Counted from the first letter of the stretch, positions 43,496 through 52,735 are shown. The stretch is 64,000 nucleotides of DNA from Lysinibacillus_B sp050613145 (GCF_050613145.1 NZ_CP192507.1:2418001-2482000), one strand, 5' to 3'. Made by a program: numbers and translations. The notes: a model not told the origin generated them from the sequence alone.

Positions 43496-44071
43496 ATGGA
43501 TCGTCGTATTAAAAAAACTAAAAATGAAATAAAACGTGCATTATTGGAAGCTTCCAATAGTAAAGGAATCGAACAAGTAACAGTACAAGATATTGTTGAC
43601 CATGCAGATATCAATCGAGCAACATTTTATTATCACTATAAGGATAAAAAAGATTTAGTAGCTAGCATTGAAAATGAAACACTTGAAGGATTAATACAAA
43701 ATATTCGTATACAAGATGGCCAATTCAATTCTTTGGAAGACATTGTTTATCATCCGATACTTGCAACACTTGAACACGTAAAAAGTTTTGAAGATGTCTA
43801 TAAGATTTTATTAAGTAGTAATGGTATCACAAATTTTTGTTGGAAAATGTTGGATACTATTAAGTCATCATTAAGTGATAATTTTGAATTGCTTAAAAAG
43901 AAAAACATTGTAATCCTTAATGATAAATCATATTTGGTAAATTTCATTGCAGGAGCACATCTATCAGTAATCATTGATTGGGTTAATAATGGCTTAGAAA
44001 GTGATCCAAAAATATTAGCTAATCATATGGCTGTTATTCTAACTAATGGCGTTAATGTAAAATTTAACTAA
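43496..44071 (+). CDS. TetR/AcrR family regulator
   Basis: A 191-residue regulator. The N-terminal helix-turn-helix (VTVQDIVDHADINRATFYYH, then YKDKKDLV) is typical; the C-terminal helical domain resembles the TetR_C group seen in DhaS-like activators of Firmicutes. The ATG at 43496-43498 lies 8 nt after GAGGT; the upstream ATG at 43481 lacks a site. Its divergent position makes the zinc dehydrogenase gene the probable target, through the palindrome at 43366-43398. Confidence 0.83.
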   Translation: MDRRIKKTKNEIKRALLEASNSKGIEQVTVQDIVDHADINRATFYYHYKDKKDLVASIENETLEGLIQNIRIQDGQFNSLEDIVYHPILATLEHVKSFEDVYKILLSSNGITNFCWKMLDTIKSSLSDNFELLKKKNIVILNDKSYLVNFIAGAHLSVIIDWVNNGLESDPKILANHMAVILTNGVNVKFN

Positions 44072-44400
44072 ATGAATTTTAATTTTAAAAAAACCCTTTT
44101 ATGTAATACTTACCTCCCTCATAGTAGGCAAAACATAGTGAATAAATCTGGCTACTATGAGGCGATTATTTATTATGAGAAGGAATATAAAAAATAAAAT
44201 CTTGATTTATTTATGGTAACGTTCTGGAAATTGCAAAAAAATTTATTCATCTCTGCAACCAAAGCATTTCCTAAAAACTCAAATAACCTGCGCCCGTATT
44301 AGTTTGGGAATCAGGCTTTTTAAGTATGCTTTATAATAACTGTCTACACTGGTAGTACATCAAATCCGAACTGGCATTGTCTTTCTTCCTTAGAAAAAAC
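44072..44400. other. Intergenic stretch after the TetR gene
   Basis: Contains a long-loop hairpin, CCTCATAGTAG with CTACTATGAGG (44117-44162), which may end the TetR transcript although no T tract follows. The remaining 240 bases show nothing recognisable. Confidence 0.4.
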
Positions 44401-44455
44401 CTCACTTACTTATGATACGGTTCATTCTCCGTAATGTTGCTAAGTGAGATTTTTA
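44401..44455 (-). terminator. 3'-end repeat copy that forms a full terminator
   Basis: CTCACTTA pairs with TAAGTGAG, and inner ACGG with CCGT; the minus strand ends in six T. This copy shows what the 3'-end repeat family probably is: the distal arm of an intrinsic terminator reading leftward. Confidence 0.65.
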
Positions 44456-44469
44456 TTTGATTTAAATTG

Positions 44470-44760
44470 TTACAGCCATACTTCAATGCATGTAATCGAT
44501 TTAGTAATCGTATCTAATCGAACATTTTTTCCAATTGCTAAAGGAAACACCCATAAGACATTTAATTCTTCTGCACGTTCTTTAGGCGTGCCCGAACGAT
44601 AAAAATCTTCCTTTCCTGTAAGAATACCTTCTTTTATAAGAAATCCTTTACTTTCAAGAAGTGCCTTTCCTCTTTTATATCTCTTTTCCGCTAAAACAGA
44701 CACAGGTGACGAAGGTGTAAAAATGCCGATAATATCTCCTTTTTGAAGCTTAGAAAACAT
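44470..44760 (-). pseudogene. S66 peptidase (LD-carboxypeptidase/MccF-like) gene with large internal deletion
   Basis: The first 69 residues (KGDIIGIFTPSSPVSVLAEK, then LTGKEDFYRSGTPKERAEEL) match the N-terminus of S66 peptidases, and the last 25 (PLAIGKNVRLDTITKSITCI) match their extreme C-terminus. About 230 internal residues, including the catalytic Ser-Glu-His, are missing and the join keeps frame. It is therefore an internally deleted, inactive remnant, even though it reads as a 96-codon open frame. Confidence 0.7.
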
Positions 44761-44903
44761 AAATATCTAACTCATTTAAAACACTACTTATTATTGATAA
44801 TATAGAAATTTATACATGCCTTATACATGCCTTATCCATTTCTACACCCTCTAATATATTATCTACTAGTTCGTTTTTGTTTTTAACATAATACGTATAA
44901 TAA

Positions 44904-45869
44904 TTATATATAATCTGATTCTATATTTAAGCTAATAAAAGTCTCTAAAGTATGACTATCACACATTAAAGAAGCTGTTTTAAGATTTTTAAATTGTGAT
45001 AACTCTTGTACAGTTACATTCTTTAAATCAAAATATTGGTCTGTACCATGCCATAGAGGAATAATATTCATATAGACATCATCACCACCACTCATGTTTA
45101 TTTCTTCTACTTTTTCAGCTAATCGTTTTGGAATTTGTAACTTCTTAAACCAATTAATCGCAGGACGTATAGGCTTTTCACTATCGGTATCAATTTCTTT
45201 ACCATCATATTGGTCTGCAAAATCGTGGATATCAAAACATGGCTCCAGTAGTTTAAGTTCATACATAAGCACTTGAATGATTGCAAGTTTAAAATTAAAG
45301 GTATCAAACTCTAGCACATCTTCTTTTAATGGTTTTAATTTATAATTTGCTCTAACACGTGGCAGTTCTGGAATAGCGAAACACACAGATAATGGATATG
45401 TAATATTGGAGACTGGTCCATTTTCTAACTGTGTTTTTGGCCATCTGATAAAGCTAAACGTTCCAAATTTTTCATCTTTCCATGTTTTCTCTTTGTTCCA
45501 CTGAAAGTTTAAGTCACGCCCTTCATTTACTGTAATTTTTGCAGTACATGACTGTTTTGGTAACTCCTCTTCATATCTCTGTGGGATTACTTTCTCTCCG
45601 CAATAAATATTAATACCATCTATTATTTGTTTTTCATGATATGGGCGGCAAAAGTTTCTTTCAAATACTAATCCATGGTTATGATATATATAGTATTCAT
45701 TTGGGCCATATTCTTCGGAGTCATATCTTATAGTTTCAGGCTCTCCCAACAGTTTAATTACATCATCTAAGAGCAAAGGAAAGTAAAGTTCTTCACCATC
45801 AATCTCCATAACATTACCACGAAAATCAATATGTTGTATTTTATGTATTTCGTCTTTTTTTAAAATCAT
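44904..45869 (-). CDS. Uncharacterised 321-residue protein, possibly DUF6892-like
   Basis: A soluble protein without signal or helices. The N-terminal half (about 1-110) looks like a beta-rich domain with DDVIKLLGEPETIRY and YYIYHNHGLVFER; the C-terminal half has FNFKLAIIQVLMYELKLLEP and a final leucine-rich-like strand series (SQFKNLKTASLMCDSHTLET). I tentatively recall a DUF6892-type C-terminus, a family found near toxin-immunity genes, but cannot confirm it. The ATG at 45867-45869 follows AAAGGAG; the longer frame is rejected. It is flanked by remnants and repeats. Confidence 0.6.
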   Translation of the reverse strand: MILKKDEIHKIQHIDFRGNVMEIDGEELYFPLLLDDVIKLLGEPETIRYDSEEYGPNEYYIYHNHGLVFERNFCRPYHEKQIIDGINIYCGEKVIPQRYEEELPKQSCTAKITVNEGRDLNFQWNKEKTWKDEKFGTFSFIRWPKTQLENGPVSNITYPLSVCFAIPELPRVRANYKLKPLKEDVLEFDTFNFKLAIIQVLMYELKLLEPCFDIHDFADQYDGKEIDTDSEKPIRPAINWFKKLQIPKRLAEKVEEINMSGGDDVYMNIIPLWHGTDQYFDLKNVTVQELSQFKNLKTASLMCDSHTLETFISLNIESDYI

Positions 45870-46117
45870 AATATTCTCCTTTATAAAATATAAATACTCT
45901 CCACCGAGCAATTATCCATTTTACATTTATTTTTGCATTTTAAACTGTACAAATTATAATAATTCTACCGTGGGGTACGCTCTATGTCTCCTTACTGCAA
46001 CCCTTCCTATTTCTCACTCCTGTTAACCACTTTTATTCTCTACACTTATTAAATCTAATAAATGCAGTTTTTGATATTGAATTTCTCTTGATTCATTTAC
46101 TATCTTCCCTCTAGGCA
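45870..46117. other. AT-rich gap before the duplicated block
   Basis: About 250 bases with no open frame, hairpin or repeat that I can name. It must hold the promoter for the gene ending at 44904. Confidence 0.35.
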
Positions 46118-46520
46118 TTTCTTCAATGTGCATTTGTTATCTTTTAAATAGTATAGTTCTAAATTATGTATTGTAAATCTTCCATGTAAAACTATATATC
46201 TAAAACCTAAGATAAGTATCGCCTAACTTTTAGAGTTATGTTTATTTTCCTGCACCTTTGGTAATAAAGACATCATATATAATAATAGACACGTATACTC
46301 AAGAAATTATCCTTTAAATTAATCAAAAAATCGCACCTATTTATGATACGATTTGCCAATCAAATTCACCTCATGTATAAATCCTAGTGAATTTTACTAG
46401 GCTCAATTAATATAAATGAAAGGCATTTGAAACGAGGGAATTTCAAATGCCTTTAGTTGTTTTATGATTGAATTTTCTAGGAGAAAATCTGTGCTTAGTT
46501 ATAGTACGTTTCATCAAAGC
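46118..46520. repeat. Duplicated intergenic block, copy 2
   Basis: Matches 40205-40415 but is split by about 130 extra bases: GCATTTGTTATCTTTTAAAT at the left, then TTTATGATACGATTTGCC (46339 on), the palindrome AAAGGCATTTGAAA...TTTCAAATGCCTTT (46419-46454), GTTGTTTTATGATTGAATTT and GGAGAAAA. It ends with a diverged 3'-end repeat at 46491-46515. Confidence 0.75.
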
Positions 46521-46607
46521 ATTGGTTTAATTCTATGCCACTCATTACACTCTAGATTACTTGGTAATTATCCATATCGCATATAACTTCATCTACTTTG
46601 CTATAAA

Positions 46608-47243
46608 TTACTTTTTCAAAATATCCTTCAATTCATCTTTTCCAATCCAAGGCCTTTTACGATGTAGCATTCTATGGCAGTTCGAACAAACTAGAACAAG
46701 ATCATCTACAGTTGTCACCTCTTCTTCTGTGTACACTGAAATTGGTTTGATGTGATGACACTCAATATAGCCCTCCCCCAGTTCACCATACCGAGCTTTA
46801 AAATCAAATCCACAAACCTCACAGTTAAGCTTGCCATCCTGCATGGCAATTTGCTTTTTCAAGCGAACAACGGTCTGATTACGTTCACGCTTTTTATGTA
46901 AATAATATTGCTCTTTCCCTTCTGGAAACTGATCTTCCTCTGTCATATATACAGGGCGCTTTTTGACCTTCCCAAGCTCACTTCGAAGTCCCCACACCCC
47001 TTTACCTTTTTCAATAGCATAAAATAAATCAAATTTACCTTTAAAAATATCTGCATCACTTGAATGTTCATATATCGCCTTTCGAATTGGTACATGCCAA
47101 TCTTTAAATCTCGCTGTATCTTCTGGATAAAGAAATTCATAACTCGCATAAATCTGAGAAAGCTCCGCCTGCCCACCAAGTGCTCGGATAATTTCTACGA
47201 TACATAATACTCGTTCTTCTGTTGATATTGGATTATTATCCAT
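46608..47243 (-). CDS. HNH endonuclease with N-terminal winged-helix-like domain
   Basis: A 211-residue protein. The C-terminal HNH domain has CEVCGFDF, IECHHIKPI and DDLVLVCSNCHRMLH, supplying zinc cysteines and the catalytic His-Asn-His. The N-terminal 90 residues (VEIIRALGGQAELSQIYASY) resemble the DNA-binding domain of Mrr/McrA-type restriction proteins. A modification-dependent restriction nuclease is the likely role. It stands alone with no methylase. Its place among repeats and decayed genes suits a defence gene. Confidence 0.78.
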   Translation of the reverse strand: MDNNPISTEERVLCIVEIIRALGGQAELSQIYASYEFLYPEDTARFKDWHVPIRKAIYEHSSDADIFKGKFDLFYAIEKGKGVWGLRSELGKVKKRPVYMTEEDQFPEGKEQYYLHKKRERNQTVVRLKKQIAMQDGKLNCEVCGFDFKARYGELGEGYIECHHIKPISVYTEEEVTTVDDLVLVCSNCHRMLHRKRPWIGKDELKDILKK

Positions 47244-47289
47244 ATGACACCTCCCCTTGATTCACTAACTATTCAAGTCTAATTCTTCT

Positions 47290-48486
47290 CTATTCCTTAA
47301 GATTTTTAATTTGTTTTTTTCTAGTCCTTCTTAATATTAAATAACCTGTAACTCCAGTAGCAGCTACAGCTGTAGCAACAAAAGGTACCGGGCTAATATA
47401 TTCTTCCTTCCCCTTTTCGTAATAATATGTAAATATCGTTTTACCTTGTTTATAGTTTTCTGGGATAACAAAATCCTCTCCGCTTTTACCAAGATTAAAT
47501 GCCTCTTCTTGGATTTCTTTGACTAGTAAATTGGATTCAAAACCCTCTTTAAACCAAGTAATGAGCTTTTCATTATCGATTTCTGGATTACTGTATTCAA
47601 TCATTGAAAAAGCCGCTTCGTATCCTTTATTACTATATTCTTCTTTTAACGCTTCTTGAGCTTCCTTGTATCCTTTTTCATAAGCATCAAGAAAAACTTG
47701 CTCTGATATATCCGGTAAATTGTAAATATCTTTTTCTCCATCTGTTAAACCAGATGAATAATAATATTCCTTTTGTTCCTCTATATAGGCTTCTTTCCCT
47801 TCTTGATAGCCTTCTTCAAATGAGCTAGCTAATAATGTATGGGATTTGAAATTTACTGGTACTACCAATTCCTCTTGTGATTTACCTAGTGAATAGCCAT
47901 TATTATATGCATTTTGTTTTTGCTCATTAATGTCTTTTTGACCCACCAAATAACCTGTATTGTAGCTATTCTCATATGCTAGTTTATAAGCTGAAGAACC
48001 TCCTGATACTGAATTTTTCGTAACATTTTGATATCCATCTGTATAGCCTTTATCATAACCTGCTTTTTCCCCTAACTCTTCATCGATAGCAGCTTGTTGA
48101 TATGTACTGTTATTCACTTTACTTAAATCATAGCCACCTGGTGGTTCGCATGGAATACCATCATCAACTACATTATTTCCCCATCCATCTAGGTTTTCCG
48201 GATCGTAAGTAGCAGAGTAGCCTTTCGTATTCCAATATGTAATCACTTCATCGTAACTATTAAAATCTGAACAATCTTTATCTCCGTATGATGAACTATT
48301 ACTTGAAGAGCTTCCAGTAGAACTACCACCATTATGATAGTGATACCCACTGCATAACCCCTTATTAATAGATTTTTGACTACAATTATGTCCACCACTT
48401 GAATCTGTACGTCCTGAATGTGCATAACTAATAGATGAAAATACAAACAAACATATCATCATTGAAAAAATTACTTTTCTAAACAT
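47290..48486 (-). CDS. Surface protein with YHYH and excalibur domains, GY-rich repeats and C-terminal anchor helix
   Basis: A 398-residue exported protein. A signal peptide (1-22) precedes a YHYH domain (HSGRTDSSGGHNCSQ...LCSGYHYHNGG), a Ser-rich linker, an excalibur-like calcium-binding segment (DKDCSDFNSYDEV...DDGIPCEPPGG), and then about nine imperfect repeats with the pattern AYxxGYxxG between 130 and 345. One helix and a basic tail (RRTRKKQIK) anchor the C-terminus. Calcium binding is expected from DxDxDGxxCE-type residues. Function is unknown; it may be a surface scaffold. Confidence 0.75.
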   Translation of the reverse strand: MFRKVIFSMMICLFVFSSISYAHSGRTDSSGGHNCSQKSINKGLCSGYHYHNGGSSTGSSSSNSSSYGDKDCSDFNSYDEVITYWNTKGYSATYDPENLDGWGNNVVDDGIPCEPPGGYDLSKVNNSTYQQAAIDEELGEKAGYDKGYTDGYQNVTKNSVSGGSSAYKLAYENSYNTGYLVGQKDINEQKQNAYNNGYSLGKSQEELVVPVNFKSHTLLASSFEEGYQEGKEAYIEEQKEYYYSSGLTDGEKDIYNLPDISEQVFLDAYEKGYKEAQEALKEEYSNKGYEAAFSMIEYSNPEIDNEKLITWFKEGFESNLLVKEIQEEAFNLGKSGEDFVIPENYKQGKTIFTYYYEKGKEEYISPVPFVATAVAATGVTGYLILRRTRKKQIKNLKE

Positions 48487-48635
48487 ATAAGCCTCCTTAA
48501 AATAACGTCCTAATATATAAATTTATGGATAACAAATAAAATTATATTACAACATTTTTACTATTTATAATAATTTTTGTAAAAATTAAAGTAAATATAT
48601 CTTTTAAATGGTTAAAATAAGATGCCAAATAAAAA

Positions 48636-48671
48636 GAGAATAACATCAGTGATAAAGTTGATGTTATTCTC
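48636..48671. terminator. Bidirectional terminator
   Basis: A perfect 13-bp stem, GAGAATAACATCA with TGATGTTATTCTC, about 93 nt past the 64-residue gene; the 3'-end repeat copy at 48711-48736 lies between them. Confidence 0.65.
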
Positions 48672-48763
48672 CTCTATTAATTACATTGACTATATTTTTA
48701 TAATTAATTATTACTTATGATCCGGCTCTCCTCACCATATTAACTGGAAGTTCTAATTTAAAA

Positions 48764-48955
48764 TTAAAATCTCGATCCAAGGTCATTCAACAATTTTTTA
48801 TTATTTTCTTCAATGGCTTTAGATACTCCTTCTACTAATAACTTTAGAAGTTCTTCAATATAATCATCTTCAATATAGTAAAAGATATCCGGATTTTTAT
48901 TTAATGAAGATTTTATTATTCTTTCTACTTCGTACTTCGACAAACCATATTTCAT
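48764..48955 (-). CDS. Small uncharacterised protein next to a membrane protein
   Basis: A 63-residue hydrophilic, helical protein (LSKYEVERIIKSSLNKNPDI, IEDDYIEELLKLLVEG). I do not recognise the family. The ATG at 48953-48955 follows GAGGGGTG. It starts 19 nt after the stop of the membrane protein gene and is probably translated from the same mRNA, which supports it being real. Confidence 0.55.
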   Translation of the reverse strand: MKYGLSKYEVERIIKSSLNKNPDIFYYIEDDYIEELLKLLVEGVSKAIEENNKKLLNDLGSRF

Positions 48956-48974
48956 CAATTCACCCCTCTAAAAT

Positions 48975-49844
48975 TTAATAATACTTTCCACTTTGTTTTT
49001 CATACTTTAAATTTATATACAAAATTAAATCTTTTAGCGTTTCAACTAAATCACCTTGAGAAGCCATCCATTTATTTTTATTTTTATATAATTCTTTCAC
49101 TGATTCTAATTCCCAACATTGTAAAACTATTTTTTCATTTAATTGCTTTACATCTTCTTGCGATATTTCAATACGAGGATTTAAAGCATACATATCAACG
49201 TAAGAATCCATTATTTTTTCATTCTTTACCATAATTTTATTAATTACTGACTCACCCAAATTTTGAATTGTACATTCCGTTTGATATTCATTTTGTAAAA
49301 TTTCATTTATTTGTATTTGTACATCATTTGCCGCTTTATCAAGCGATTTACGATAGTTATTTATACTTTCATAAAAACATTCAAATTTACTTGTTAAAAA
49401 TGTTGGTACTTGTAAATATCTACTATCCTTCTTTATTCTTTCCCATACAGTGTATTGTGGATGTCCTATGAGAGTTTGGGGTGCTTCTCTAAAACTAATA
49501 TACCTTGGATAAGGGTTTTCATTATCTAATAAAATCTTATTTTCCATTAATTCATCATAAAGCGGTTTATATATTGTATTTTTTCTATGAACTGCTGATT
49601 TTGCCTTTAGCTGATTATTATGGACATATACGCTTGCGAATAAAGTTACCATCCCACCAACCAATGCTCCTATCACAGCTCCTATTACACCAAACCATGA
49701 ACTATTAATTGTAACTTCTACATTAGAAAACAATTTGAAAATTATTAAACCAATTAACAAAATTAGCACTATTAAAGCCAACGTTGAAATTTTTTTGTGT
49801 TTATAAAACCACAAGTTGGTCTTTAAAATTTTTTGGTTGAGCAT
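48975..49844 (-). CDS. Two-helix membrane protein with long cytosolic helical domain
   Basis: A 289-residue protein. Helices at about 18-40 and 50-73 leave both ends inside, followed by about 210 residues rich in Lys, Glu and Tyr with predicted long helices. Conserved-looking pieces are NTIYKPLYDELMENKILLDN and NPRIEISQEDVKQLNEKIV. Similar short-anchor/long-cytosolic proteins occur in phage-related and defence loci, but I cannot place this one. With the 63-residue gene it forms a two-gene unit in an accessory region. Confidence 0.6.
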   Translation of the reverse strand: MLNQKILKTNLWFYKHKKISTLALIVLILLIGLIIFKLFSNVEVTINSSWFGVIGAVIGALVGGMVTLFASVYVHNNQLKAKSAVHRKNTIYKPLYDELMENKILLDNENPYPRYISFREAPQTLIGHPQYTVWERIKKDSRYLQVPTFLTSKFECFYESINNYRKSLDKAANDVQIQINEILQNEYQTECTIQNLGESVINKIMVKNEKIMDSYVDMYALNPRIEISQEDVKQLNEKIVLQCWELESVKELYKNKNKWMASQGDLVETLKDLILYINLKYEKQSGKYY

Positions 49845-49938
49845 ATTAAATCTCCTTTAGTACATAAATTATATATAGAGTTAAATGTAATTAAATTATA
49901 ACATAATATGGTAATATATAAATGTTAGGGGTGATAAA

Positions 49939-50103
49939 ATGAGTGACTTAAAAAAGCCAGGAATGGATAATCAACAACCTGGAACATACAAAGAAGTAGG
50001 ACCTAGAGGTGAGGCAGTTTCAAACCCTCATATAGTAAATATCGATAGAGGAGATCGACTTCCACCAACACAACAAAAAGGACGTAAATGGGAAAAACAA
50101 TGA
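49939..50103 (+). CDS. YjzC family small protein
   Basis: A 54-residue protein: PGTYKEVGPRGEAVSNPHIV, then DRGDRLPPTQQKGRKWEK. It matches the YjzC-like family of Bacilli (GxYxExGxxGxxVxxPxxxxxxxGDxxPPxxxxxxxW). Such short proteins are conserved but uncharacterised; the pattern resembles a small beta-rich cap. AGGGGTG precedes the ATG at 49939. It is followed by a terminator and is divergent from the membrane protein gene. Confidence 0.75.
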   Translation: MSDLKKPGMDNQQPGTYKEVGPRGEAVSNPHIVNIDRGDRLPPTQQKGRKWEKQ

Positions 50104-50116
50104 TAAATAAAAATTA

Positions 50117-50156
50117 AACCACCTAAAACGCTAACAAATCAACGGCCTAGGTAGTT
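50117..50156 (+). terminator. Terminator of the YjzC gene
   Basis: AACCACCTA with TAGGTAGTT (one wobble) followed by CTTTTC; related to the terminator at 30008-30047. A copy of the 3'-end repeat follows at 50169-50194. Confidence 0.65.
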
Positions 50157-50350
50157 CTTTTCATAAACCTCACTTACTTATGATACAGTTCACCATACCA
50201 TATATCAAATCCCTCATAAACTTCATAAGTAAACTATAGTTTTCTTAATTCTTTCCATATAAAATGCAAAGCTGAACAAATAGAATCCGATGCTGCCCCA
50301 TCAAACATTCCCAATCGAATTCACATGCAATCACTGCATAGAAGAATTCC

Positions 50351-52735
50351 CTAATTCAACTTCCCCTTCTCCGCCTTCCTCGCAAAATACCGATTCAACC
50401 TAAATTCACATATCTCTTTAACCCATCCATACATTATTTCTTGCATGGATCGTTCAATTTCTACGTTGAAGCCAAATGTACCGTCTTCAAAGTACAACAA
50501 GCCTTTACTGCTGCCAGACCATTTTGTCATCGGCATTTTTTCAAGTAATGAAATGACTTTTTTATCGGTTAAATCGATTGGATCAATTTGACTTCTCGTT
50601 GGGTGGGCTAAATATTGTGCAAATGTCGGTGCTAGTTCAGAAGCTGTAATCGCTTTATACCAATTAGCCGCGCCACGCTCCAGCATGCCCTTTAATAGGA
50701 CCATCTTATAGCTTTTTGTCATAGCTGTTTTTTCGATTTCTACTAGTATCTGCTCGTGTTTGTCAAAAGCTGCGAGTTCTTCAGCTGTCAGTTCCTCTGC
50801 CTGCTTTAGCATGCTGATATAGGAGCCAAATTCCCTCGCGATATTAATATCGTAAAAACCACTTTGCAAATACATTTCTAAATAGCTCGGTCTTCTCCCT
50901 AACTCTGCCTTTACATTCATATAAGCATCCATTATTTGTTCCTTATACGAGCTATTTTTCTTGATGATTTCTTTTAATAAATCAATCACATCAAGATCAA
51001 TATTGACTACACAGCCCGTGCCTGGAATCATATGTGTATGCTCAGGTATGAATTTTTTGTTTGGAAGTAGCTCTGGATAAAACAGTCGGAGTTTGCGGTC
51101 TGCATTGCGGTAATTGCCAATGCAATCAATAATGACACAATGAGACTTGCCTTCCGCTAGGCGTAATCCACGACCAATTTGCTGTGTAAAAATGGCAATC
51201 GATTCTGTTGGTCGAACAAAAAGCAATGTATCGACCGTTGGAATATCCACACCCTCATTAAATAAATCAACCGTAAAGATCAGATCAATTTCGCCTTGAA
51301 TTAATTGCTCACGGATTTTTTTACGCTCTCCCCGCGTATTGCCTCCCGTGAGTACTTCGGCTTTTACACCTTGCATGGCAAAATAATTCGTTAAATATGT
51401 TGCCTGTTTGACAGAAGAACAAAATCCAATCGTTCTTGTTTGTTTATATTTCAACCAATTCTCATATATCTTATTAACGACATCCTCTTGTAGCTGTGCC
51501 GCTGTTAGTTGCTCCTCATCATACCCCGTACCTAACCAACGAATTTGCGCGTAATCAATTTCGTCTCGAATACCGTAATAGTGGAATGGGCTTAGCCATT
51601 TATGTGCAATCGCATCTAGAAAATGCACTTCTATCGCGACATTGCCATCGCAAATAGCATATACATCTTTATTGTCTAGTCGATCTGGCGTTGCTGTAAT
51701 CCCGAGTAAAAATGACGGTTTAAAATACTCGATTAACCGATTGTATGTAGGGGCTGCGGCATGATGAAATTCATCAATGACAATTAAATCAAAAGCGTCT
51801 TCATTAAATTTTGCTAAATGCTGCTTCTGTGCAATCGTATACACGGAGGCAAATAGCATGTCTGCATCTGTATTTTTTTCGATGCCATTATAATAGCCTG
51901 TCGTTCTATTCGGATGTACATGTAAAAAGGCTTCTCTTGCTTGCTCTAAAATTTCATCACGATGTGCAACGAATAGTACGCGTTTAAAATGCTCTGCAAA
52001 AAATGCAGCTAAATACGTTTTCCCAAGTCCTGTTGCCAGCACTGCCATTGCTTTATCATAGCCTTGCTGTAACGTTGCCTTTAATGCAGAAAGTGCTAGT
52101 TTTTGAGCTGGCCTTGGCTCTAGTACCGTCACTTCAAGCTTTTCATCTTTTGCTATAGACGCTTTCGATTCCGTTCCATACATAAAACCGACTTCTTCGG
52201 CCTCACTCCATTTATCAGACAGTGCCATTACTCGATTGGCTTCTTTATACTGTTTTTCATAGTCATCAATACTAACCTTGTTAACAGGTATCGTATTTTC
52301 TGAATAGAAAACGCGATTAAATTCGTCCATTGATTGCTCAAACGTTGGTAAATCAATCGTATGTAAACTCCACTCGATTCCTGTCGTTAAAGCAGAGCGT
52401 GACAAATTAGAAGAACCAACGATCACATGTTGGCTCCCCTCATGTCTAAATAAATAAGCTTTCGGATGGAAAGACCGCCCATACGTTCGATAAAGTCGTA
52501 TTTCTGCTTGTGGAAGATTCGCTAATAAAGTTCGGAGCGCCTCTGGTTGTGTAATCGATAAATAATCACCGACTAATAATTGAATTTCAGCACCTCGTTC
52601 AGATGCCTTTTTTAATGTTGGAAGCATTAAATTGACGCCAGATTTCATCGCAAAAGCAGTAATCCAGCAAATATGAACTGCCTCTTCGCTTAAATCCTTT
52701 AATTCATTCATTAAATTCGCTGTAATGAGTTTCAC
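50351..52735 (-). CDS. SF2 helicase with N-terminal phospholipase-D-like nuclease domain
   Basis: A 794-residue protein. Residues 1-150 form a PLD-like nuclease domain with HPK at 90-92 and GSSNLS at 107-112. A helicase core follows: Walker A ATGLGKT at 234-240, DEFHH at 321-325, ITATPDR, and QQIGRGLRL as motif VI. The C-terminal 250 residues are uncharacterised and helical. Such PLD-DEAD proteins are widespread and probably act in DNA repair or defence. The start is GTG at 52733-52735, directly abutting the stop of the MazG-like gene (TAAGTG), so the two are coupled. Confidence 0.85.
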   Translation of the reverse strand: MKLITANLMNELKDLSEEAVHICWITAFAMKSGVNLMLPTLKKASERGAEIQLLVGDYLSITQPEALRTLLANLPQAEIRLYRTYGRSFHPKAYLFRHEGSQHVIVGSSNLSRSALTTGIEWSLHTIDLPTFEQSMDEFNRVFYSENTIPVNKVSIDDYEKQYKEANRVMALSDKWSEAEEVGFMYGTESKASIAKDEKLEVTVLEPRPAQKLALSALKATLQQGYDKAMAVLATGLGKTYLAAFFAEHFKRVLFVAHRDEILEQAREAFLHVHPNRTTGYYNGIEKNTDADMLFASVYTIAQKQHLAKFNEDAFDLIVIDEFHHAAAPTYNRLIEYFKPSFLLGITATPDRLDNKDVYAICDGNVAIEVHFLDAIAHKWLSPFHYYGIRDEIDYAQIRWLGTGYDEEQLTAAQLQEDVVNKIYENWLKYKQTRTIGFCSSVKQATYLTNYFAMQGVKAEVLTGGNTRGERKKIREQLIQGEIDLIFTVDLFNEGVDIPTVDTLLFVRPTESIAIFTQQIGRGLRLAEGKSHCVIIDCIGNYRNADRKLRLFYPELLPNKKFIPEHTHMIPGTGCVVNIDLDVIDLLKEIIKKNSSYKEQIMDAYMNVKAELGRRPSYLEMYLQSGFYDINIAREFGSYISMLKQAEELTAEELAAFDKHEQILVEIEKTAMTKSYKMVLLKGMLERGAANWYKAITASELAPTFAQYLAHPTRSQIDPIDLTDKKVISLLEKMPMTKWSGSSKGLLYFEDGTFGFNVEIERSMQEIMYGWVKEICEFRLNRYFARKAEKGKLN

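Noticed and set aside
44117..44162. Terminator of the TetR gene
   Set aside because: The stem is good but the loop is 24 nt and no T tract follows; kept only as a hairpin inside an intergenic entry.
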